NCBI GenBank assembly: GCA_045046885.1 | Contig: JASFYX010000016.1 | Location: 26,947 to 90,946, forward strand | Reading direction: 5' to 3' | Origin: CG1-02-35-72 sp045046885 | GTDB taxonomy: Bacteria; Bacteroidota; Bacteroidia; Flavobacteriales; Flavobacteriaceae | Length of the DNA: 64,000 nt | Notes under the pieces: model-generated | The model's input: the letters and a program-made list of their open reading frames with translations, nothing else | Told to the model about the DNA's origin: nothing | The model's database searches: none | Translations under genes and position numbers: made by a program | Shown: positions 59,053 through 64,000 of the stretch, piece after piece | How positions within the stretch are numbered: the first letter of the stretch is position 1 | Layout of the letters: each line of letters opens with the position of its first letter

Positions 59053-59788
59053 ATTGATTTAATTTAGTTAAAAATGTATCGAGTGTTGCTTTTAATGAAC
59101 TGTAATGTCCTTTATCGACTTTAAAGTTACCATACCACACACAATCGTAAAGATGTGTACTTTCTTTAAAAAGAGGTTTTAATTGACTGTTTTTAATTTC
59201 GTTGTAATAATCCAAATTTGTTTTTTGTACCTGCCAGTCTATCAGGTTAAAAGCTGTTAATTGTTTTAGAATTTTTAAATATTCAAAACGAATGGCCAAT
59301 TGGTAATTGGCATTGGCAATGGCTTTTTGTAATAAAGCATCTATATCTTCAGTTTCTAAAATAGTTTCGTCATCTAAAACTTTAATCTGTCCTTTTTTAG
59401 AAAGACTTCCGCGAGTAAGGCTGTCTCTATTTATTTTTATAAAGAATTTAGCCAAAATAAATAAGGTCAGCAATAAGATAAAATAAGGCAGAATTTTAAA
59501 TACCCATAAGATAATGCCGAAGGCTTGTTGTTCGCCAAATAACCACGATAGAAACTTTTGAAACAGTCGCCCCAACCAATTAAAAATACGTATTATAAAA
59601 TTAGGTTCTTGCTTTAGGGTTTCGTAATTAAAATCAGGATTGTCTTTGTATTTAGTTAAATGCTTTGTGTTAAAGTGTTTTACATTTATATGCATACTGT
59701 CTGTTGCCAATGTGACAGCTTCTTTCTGTTGCCCAAATGAAGCGACAGAAAGACTTAAAAACAGCCAGATGTACAGTAGTTTACGCAC
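59036..59788 (-). CDS. DUF4129-type membrane protein
   Basis: The protein has 250 residues. A signal peptide ends near VASFGQ; a short periplasmic stretch leads to one strong membrane segment (ILWVFKILPYFILLLTLFILAKFF), and the cytoplasmic C-terminus contains the DUF4129 pattern NANYQLAIRFEYLKILKQLTAFNLIDWQVQKTNLDYYNEI. Function is unknown; membership in the MoxR/DUF58 operon is constant. It overlaps DUF4350 by 17 bp and starts one base after the preceding stop. Confidence 0.85.
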   Translation of the reverse strand: MRKLLYIWLFLSLSVASFGQQKEAVTLATDSMHINVKHFNTKHLTKYKDNPDFNYETLKQEPNFIIRIFNWLGRLFQKFLSWLFGEQQAFGIILWVFKILPYFILLLTLFILAKFFIKINRDSLTRGSLSKKGQIKVLDDETILETEDIDALLQKAIANANYQLAIRFEYLKILKQLTAFNLIDWQVQKTNLDYYNEIKNSQLKPLFKESTHLYDCVWYGNFKVDKGHYSSLKATLDTFLTKLNQFESAK

Positions 59789-60670
59789 TTAGTTACTTCC
59801 TAATGACTCTATGGTTTCTATTGTACCCGAATGGAATTTTTGTTCGTTTAAATCAAAATACACAAAGACAGTTGCTACAATACTAATAGCCGATAAAAGA
59901 AAACGTCCTGCATAAGAAATAATAGTTAAAATCAAATAAATAGGGTCTGACATAAGACCTGTCATAGCTGTAGGGTCGTTATCTTTAATTAGGCCTATCA
60001 TTTTAATTATAGAATAAATCATAGCCGGAATATTAAAAATATAACCTAAAATACCCACTAAAAGGCCTACAACTAACAAAACACCAAACGTTTCCCACCA
60101 TTTTGTTTTAATAAGTGTAAAACAATATTCTATGGTTTCGCCAACACCCTTATCTTCAAAAATCAAAATGGGGACACCTAATGCAAAAACATACATAATA
60201 TAAATACCGGGAAAAAAGCACAACATTAAAGCAATGATTATAAGTAAATATGAGAGGAAGAAAAATCCTAAGAGCGACCAAAATTTAGTCTTAACTTGCT
60301 TTGAAATACTGCTAAAATCTATATTAGTAGCATCGTCTATATAAGCTTTTATATAAAACATAGCTGCTAGGTGTAATAAGGTATAAGTCACCAAAACGGA
60401 AATCATTAATAATGATATCCATAAGAAAAAATCGCCGCCATACATAGCAAAAGGCGAACTAGAATTAGACATATTTTTCAAATTAGAAAACATATTTGAA
60501 AACGAATAGAGGTACATCCCCATAAAGAAGGCCGTAACAGCAACAAAAGGCCATAATATTTTAAAAATAGTGATAAAAAAAGGTTTCCATTGCGTGCGTA
60601 TAAATCCGAAAGTATCGGTAATAATGGCGCCTAAATCGCGTTCGCGTTTGAAGTTAATCGTTTTACTCAT
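59789..60670 (-). CDS. Multi-pass membrane protein of the MoxR operon
   Basis: The protein has 293 residues. About six transmembrane segments are seen: residues ~30-52, 68-92, 110-145 and three in the C-terminal half, with GVGETIEYCFTLIKTKWWETFGVLLVVGLLVGILGYIF between. This resembles the membrane domain found with glycerophosphodiester phosphodiesterases and its stand-alone relatives. I cannot assign an activity. Translation is coupled on both sides (4-bp overlap with SpoIIM, adjacent to DUF4129). Confidence 0.7.
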   Translation of the reverse strand: MSKTINFKRERDLGAIITDTFGFIRTQWKPFFITIFKILWPFVAVTAFFMGMYLYSFSNMFSNLKNMSNSSSPFAMYGGDFFLWISLLMISVLVTYTLLHLAAMFYIKAYIDDATNIDFSSISKQVKTKFWSLLGFFFLSYLLIIIALMLCFFPGIYIMYVFALGVPILIFEDKGVGETIEYCFTLIKTKWWETFGVLLVVGLLVGILGYIFNIPAMIYSIIKMIGLIKDNDPTAMTGLMSDPIYLILTIISYAGRFLLSAISIVATVFVYFDLNEQKFHSGTIETIESLGSN

Positions 60671-61647
60671 ATTTGTAATGTTTTTTTATGTAATTGAATT
60701 GGATAAATAACGTAATAAAATATAATAAGACTTAAAGAAGCGCTGATAATAAGAATGGCCAACCAGTCGGGCATTTCTGTATGACGTGTAACAAAACCTT
60801 CTAAAAATCCGGCTACTATAAAAAACGGCACGGTACTCAGCATGATTTTTAAACCGTCTTTTACACTCCGCTTAAAGGCGTTTAGACGTGAATAGGATCC
60901 CGGAAACAGCAAACCGCTTCCCAGAACTAATCCGGCACAACCGGCTACAATTATGACCGATATTTCTATGGTGCCGTGTATCCAAATGGTTCGTGCCGAC
61001 TGCCAAAACAGACCTTTTTCTACAAAAAAGTAAGTAAAAGCCCCTAACATAATAGCGTTTTGCATCAGTATATAAAGACTTCCTACAGATAGTAAAATGC
61101 CATAAATAAAAGCCATTAAGGCTACTTTTAAATTGTTAATAGTTATCAGTAAAAACATTGTTGTCTCACCTACTTTGGCATATACAGCCATTGGGTCACC
61201 TTTTTCAATATTGTCTATGGTTGTATTAACATAAGCATCTCCTAAAATAAGACGTACAAAACGACCATCTTTACTGGCAGAAAAAGCCCCGATTATGGTA
61301 AATAGTACAAATACAGAAAAAGCAATGGCTAAGTATTTTTGATAAGAATAAAATAATAAGGGGAATTCTGTTTTAAAAAAACTGACAATTCTGTTTTTAG
61401 ATTCTTTTTTCGACTTGTAAATCTTTTGATGTGCTTTTACCGATATGGCATTTAAGTACAAGGCGGTATTGCTGTTAGGATAAAACGTCTTGGCATAACT
61501 CAAATCGTTTGTAATATCTAAGTATAAGTCAGATAGTTTATCGGGTTCAACCGCTGTTTTGTTATCTAAAACGGCTTCAAATAAAAGCCATTTATCTTTA
61601 TTTTTTTTTAGGAAAGCTGCTTCGCGCAATTTTTTTATTTTTGTCAT
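60667..61647 (-). CDS. SpoIIM-like (DUF95) integral membrane protein
   Basis: The protein has 326 residues. A cytoplasmic N-terminal region (AAFLKKNKDKWLLFEAVLDN) is followed by at least five membrane helices and the family phrases NNLKVALMAFIYGILLSVG, HGTIEISVIIVAGCAGLVLG and LFPGSYSR. SpoIIM helps septal membrane dynamics and peptidoglycan remodelling in Bacillus sporulation; in non-sporulating Bacteroidota the relatives sit with moxR operons and their role is unknown. It is the first gene of the operon, divergent from the RDD gene by 17 bp. Confidence 0.9.
   Translation of the reverse strand: MTKIKKLREAAFLKKNKDKWLLFEAVLDNKTAVEPDKLSDLYLDITNDLSYAKTFYPNSNTALYLNAISVKAHQKIYKSKKESKNRIVSFFKTEFPLLFYSYQKYLAIAFSVFVLFTIIGAFSASKDGRFVRLILGDAYVNTTIDNIEKGDPMAVYAKVGETTMFLLITINNLKVALMAFIYGILLSVGSLYILMQNAIMLGAFTYFFVEKGLFWQSARTIWIHGTIEISVIIVAGCAGLVLGSGLLFPGSYSRLNAFKRSVKDGLKIMLSTVPFFIVAGFLEGFVTRHTEMPDWLAILIISASLSLIIFYYVIYPIQLHKKTLQI
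61636..61643 (+). promoter_or_regulatory. -7 promoter box for the RDD gene, overlapping the SpoIIM-like start
   Basis: TATTTTTG matches TAnnTTTG, 21 bp before the RDD ATG. It lies within the first codons of the divergent SpoIIM-like gene, so the two transcripts would overlap at their 5' ends. Confidence 0.45.
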
Positions 61648-61664
61648 TCAAATAACGACAAAAA

Positions 61665-62384
61665 ATGGATGAATTTCAAATAGAAACGGCACAAAATATT
61701 AGTATTAATCAACATGTTGCCAATTTAGGAACGCGTATTGGGGCTTATTTACTCGATTTTCTTATTATAATGAGCTATGTAATAGTCGTTTTTTATATAA
61801 TTAATTCTTTAAATATCATGAAAGGATTCGACCTTAATTTAACTTATACACTTCTTATGTTACCTGTATTTTTTTACAGTTTGTTATTTGAAACGCTTTT
61901 TAACGGGCAATCTCCCGGAAAGATGCTCACCAACATACGCGTGGTTAAAAAGGACGGTAGCAAACCCACATTTGGTAGTTTTTTAATGCGATGGGTTCTT
62001 AGAATTATAGATGTTCAGTTAGCTTCCGGAGCTGTAGCCATATTCACCATACTTCTCAACGGTAAAGGACAACGCTTGGGCGATTTAGCAGCAGGGACTA
62101 CTGTTATTACAGAGCGTCATAAGATAAGTTTAAAAAATACGCTTTTAACCGATTTAGAAGTCGATTACAAACCCACCTACTCTCAAGTGACACTTTTAAG
62201 TGACTCAGATATTCAGACTATTAAAAATTTGTATCAGAAATCTGTGAGACGTGGTAATCATAACATTATTTTACGCCTTTACGATAAAATTATAAAAATA
62301 ACAGATATAAAAACCGAACAAAAACCTTTTGAATTTGTGGAAACAGTAATCAAAGATTACAATTATTTCACACAAAACGGTTAA
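61665..62384 (+). CDS. RDD-family membrane protein
   Basis: The protein has 239 residues. The RDD family is named for conserved Arg-Asp-Asp, seen here as NLGTRIGAYLLDFLIIM with the Arg and Asp in the first helix. GQSPGKMLTNIRVVKKDG and GKGQRLGDLAAGTTVI are the other family landmarks. Three to four helices precede a cytoplasmic tail. RDD proteins have been linked to Na+/H+ exchange in some bacteria. It is divergent from the SpoIIM/MoxR operon, a regular neighbour. Confidence 0.93.
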   Translation: MDEFQIETAQNISINQHVANLGTRIGAYLLDFLIIMSYVIVVFYIINSLNIMKGFDLNLTYTLLMLPVFFYSLLFETLFNGQSPGKMLTNIRVVKKDGSKPTFGSFLMRWVLRIIDVQLASGAVAIFTILLNGKGQRLGDLAAGTTVITERHKISLKNTLLTDLEVDYKPTYSQVTLLSDSDIQTIKNLYQKSVRRGNHNIILRLYDKIIKITDIKTEQKPFEFVETVIKDYNYFTQNG

Positions 62385-62387
62385 CTG

Positions 62388-63563
62388 TTAATCGGGTAAA
62401 TTTTCTAACAAAAAACGTTTGACATTACCGCCCATTACTTTACTGATATCTTGAGGTGTGAAACCTAATTTTAAAAGTTCTTCTGTTATGAGTGGAATAC
62501 CTGTAACATCAAAAGGTGCTGTTATGGCGCCGTCAAAATCTGAGCCTAGAGCGACGTGCTCTATTCCTATTAAATTTACGGTGTACTGAATGGCTTTGGC
62601 AATATGTGCTGCATCGGCTTTGCATACAGCTTTTTCAAAAAAAGCAATGCCCACAATACCACCCGTTTTGGCAATGCCAATGAGGTGTTTATCAGAGAGA
62701 TTGCGCACATTATTACAAGTCCCTTTAACACCTGTATGCGAACTAATAATGGGTTTTGTTGTAACGGCTAAAATATCATCAATCAGTTTTTCTGAGCTGT
62801 GTGCCACGTCTAAAATCATATTTTTAGATTGCATTCGTTTAATAACCTGTTTCCCAAAATCGGTTAAGCCTCCGTGCGAAACACCGTGCGCCGAGCCGCC
62901 TAATTTATTATCGAAAAAGTGGACAGGCGACATCATACGGACACCAGCGTCATACAACACATCTACGTTTTCTAATTTACCACTTAGGGCGTGCATCCCT
63001 TCAATACCGAGATAACCTGCTGCTATTTTTCTATTTTTCTGACGTTTTTCTAAATACGCTTTAAAATCCGCTTTCGATTTTATGACATAAAAAGTGCCGT
63101 TAGATTGCTCGGCAAAATGATTTAAAGCAGCACATTGTACCAAAGCCCGTTGGGTGAGGTTAAACCACGATTTAAAAGGACGTCCCTCTACAATAAAAGG
63201 CAATGTAATGGCATCTGTTTCGTCCGTGTTTTTATCGAAATTCATGTTTTTAGGCGCCTTGGTAACAATTGTAAAGGCTTGTAAAGCTGTATTTGAAGCT
63301 ATCATACGCGGAATATCAACAGCCCCAAAGTCGTTTTTCTTGAGTAAGTTGCGTTTCCACAACAAAGCATCGCAGTGTAAATCGGCTATAAAATTGAGGG
63401 TGTCATTTAATTGTTGCGCCTCTTTAGAAAGTGTATAGGGTGCTTTTTGTATAATTTGATTGAATTTTTTATCGACTATACTAGGCGTTAAAAGGGTCGT
63501 AATAAAGTACACAACTAATAAGGAAGCCACGACTCTTAAAGCTATTTTTATAGATTTTTTCAT
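62388..63563 (-). CDS. Membrane dipeptidase (peptidase family M19)
   Basis: The protein has 391 residues. An N-terminal signal anchor (ALRVVASLLVVYFITTLL) places it outside the cytoplasm. M19 zinc motifs: FIADLHCDALLW (H-x-D), GIEGMHAL with the bridging Glu, SPVHFFDNKLGGSAHG, DVAHSSEKL, IISSHTGVKGTCNNVRNLSD, and GSDFDGA. It has no lipobox, unlike the paralogue at 13340. It cleaves dipeptides, likely peptidoglycan- or protein-derived. It converges with the RDD gene, 3 bp between stops. Confidence 0.93.
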   Translation of the reverse strand: MKKSIKIALRVVASLLVVYFITTLLTPSIVDKKFNQIIQKAPYTLSKEAQQLNDTLNFIADLHCDALLWKRNLLKKNDFGAVDIPRMIASNTALQAFTIVTKAPKNMNFDKNTDETDAITLPFIVEGRPFKSWFNLTQRALVQCAALNHFAEQSNGTFYVIKSKADFKAYLEKRQKNRKIAAGYLGIEGMHALSGKLENVDVLYDAGVRMMSPVHFFDNKLGGSAHGVSHGGLTDFGKQVIKRMQSKNMILDVAHSSEKLIDDILAVTTKPIISSHTGVKGTCNNVRNLSDKHLIGIAKTGGIVGIAFFEKAVCKADAAHIAKAIQYTVNLIGIEHVALGSDFDGAITAPFDVTGIPLITEELLKLGFTPQDISKVMGGNVKRFLLENLPD

Positions 63564-63614
63564 AAGTAAGTTTGGTAAAAAGGTTAATTTTGAAAATCTA
63601 AAGTAGCAAATAAA

Positions 63615-64000
63615 TTGGACTTCAATCTTTTTTTGGAAAACATCTCTAAAATTAAATCGGCAAAATTAGGAGGCTTAAAATCACAATTCAAATTGGCGCC
63701 GGCTGTCAGGATGCCGGTCACTTTTGAAGAAATTGACAAAAATAATCCTAGAGAAGCCGCCGTATTGGCTTTATTTTATCCCGATAAGGACAACAAGACT
63801 TGTTTTGTTTTAACTGAACGCGCACAGTACAAAGGCGTTCATTCGGCTCAAATAAGTTTCCCCGGTGGCAAAATAGATAAAAAGGATAAAGATTTAAGTG
63901 CAACAGCTTTACGCGAAACAGAAGAAGAAATTGCTGTGACTGATGTTAACTTGATAAGAGAGTTGACAAAAACCTACATTCCACCTAGCAATTTTTATGT
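63615..64000 (+). CDS. NUDIX CoA pyrophosphatase, N-terminal part (3' end outside window)
   Basis: 128 codons are visible. The frame opens after a stop at 63591; no ATG precedes the conserved part, so the TTG at 63615 (MDFNLFLENISKIKSAKLGG) is the best start. RMPVTFEEI, REAAVLALFYPDKD, and the CoA-pyrophosphatase form of the nudix box are present: HSAQISFPGGKID, then TALRETEEEI. The enzyme splits CoA or acyl-CoA into phosphopantetheine and 3',5'-ADP. It continues beyond the window edge. Confidence 0.9.
   Translation, partial: MDFNLFLENISKIKSAKLGGLKSQFKLAPAVRMPVTFEEIDKNNPREAAVLALFYPDKDNKTCFVLTERAQYKGVHSAQISFPGGKIDKKDKDLSATALRETEEEIAVTDVNLIRELTKTYIPPSNFY

Overview
This 64 kb window comes from the AT-rich chromosome of a member of the Bacteroidota, most likely Flavobacteriaceae. 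Four things point there: the promoter -7 box TAnnTTTG recurs upstream of genes; a PorX regulator of type IX secretion is encoded; LpxC and FabZ are fused in the local lipid A gene order; and there is a MoxR/DUF58/DUF4129/DUF4350 cluster. No plasmid, phage or rRNA operon is visible. The two tRNA genes are tRNA-Lys(TTT) and tRNA-Leu(GAG).

Layout. 1-18.7 kb is mixed housekeeping and accessory content. It has the end of a DEAD-box helicase, a large secreted BNR-repeat protein, a retinol-saturase-like oxidoreductase, and a sigma/anti-sigma/Met-His-rich periplasmic protein/outer-membrane protein cluster. It also has a tandem helicase pair, a paraoxonase-like lactonase, an M19 dipeptidase lipoprotein, a NifX-like protein with a natural His6 tail, and a run from an S4-domain protein to shikimate kinase. 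19.1-33.2 kb is a reductive pyrimidine degradation locus: PreT/PreA reduce uracil or thymine, dihydropyrimidinase opens the ring, beta-ureidopropionase releases beta-alanine or beta-aminoisobutyrate, a class-III aminotransferase makes the semialdehyde and an MmsA-type dehydrogenase yields acetyl- or propionyl-CoA. An NCS1 and an SSS transporter probably supply substrate. 34.1-44.9 kb, minus strand, is a core block: HD hydrolase, lpxD, lpxC-fabZ, lpxA, efp, a second lpxD, sucD, fabG, a vWA protein and a prohibitin-like protein. 44.9-55.5 kb carries porX, serC, serA, a DUF1015 gene, yggS, an M1 peptidase, holA, an HSDR_N nuclease-domain protein and a glycosyltransferase. 55.5-64 kb is the SpoIIM/DUF4129/DUF4350/MoxR/DUF58 operon, an RDD protein, a second M19 dipeptidase and the start of a NUDIX CoA pyrophosphatase.

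The most unusual content is what interrupts the pyrimidine locus. An S23/IVP four-helix-bundle gene sits between hydA and the ureidopropionase gene, with its start and stop codons inside imperfect 33-bp terminal inverted repeats; a solo copy of the repeat lies between preT and preA. Separately, an orphan RES-domain gene (no Xre antitoxin seen) is followed at once by a ~130-nt long-stem hairpin with bulged bases, reminiscent of an integron attC site, and the pair is bracketed by inverted copies of a 23-bp repeat. Several families of short palindromic intergenic repeats are also present, and one (containing TCCTGAGCGCAGTCGAAGGA) lies in frame inside yggS, where it encodes SHPERSRR.

All calls were made by reading motifs and translations by eye; no database search was run.
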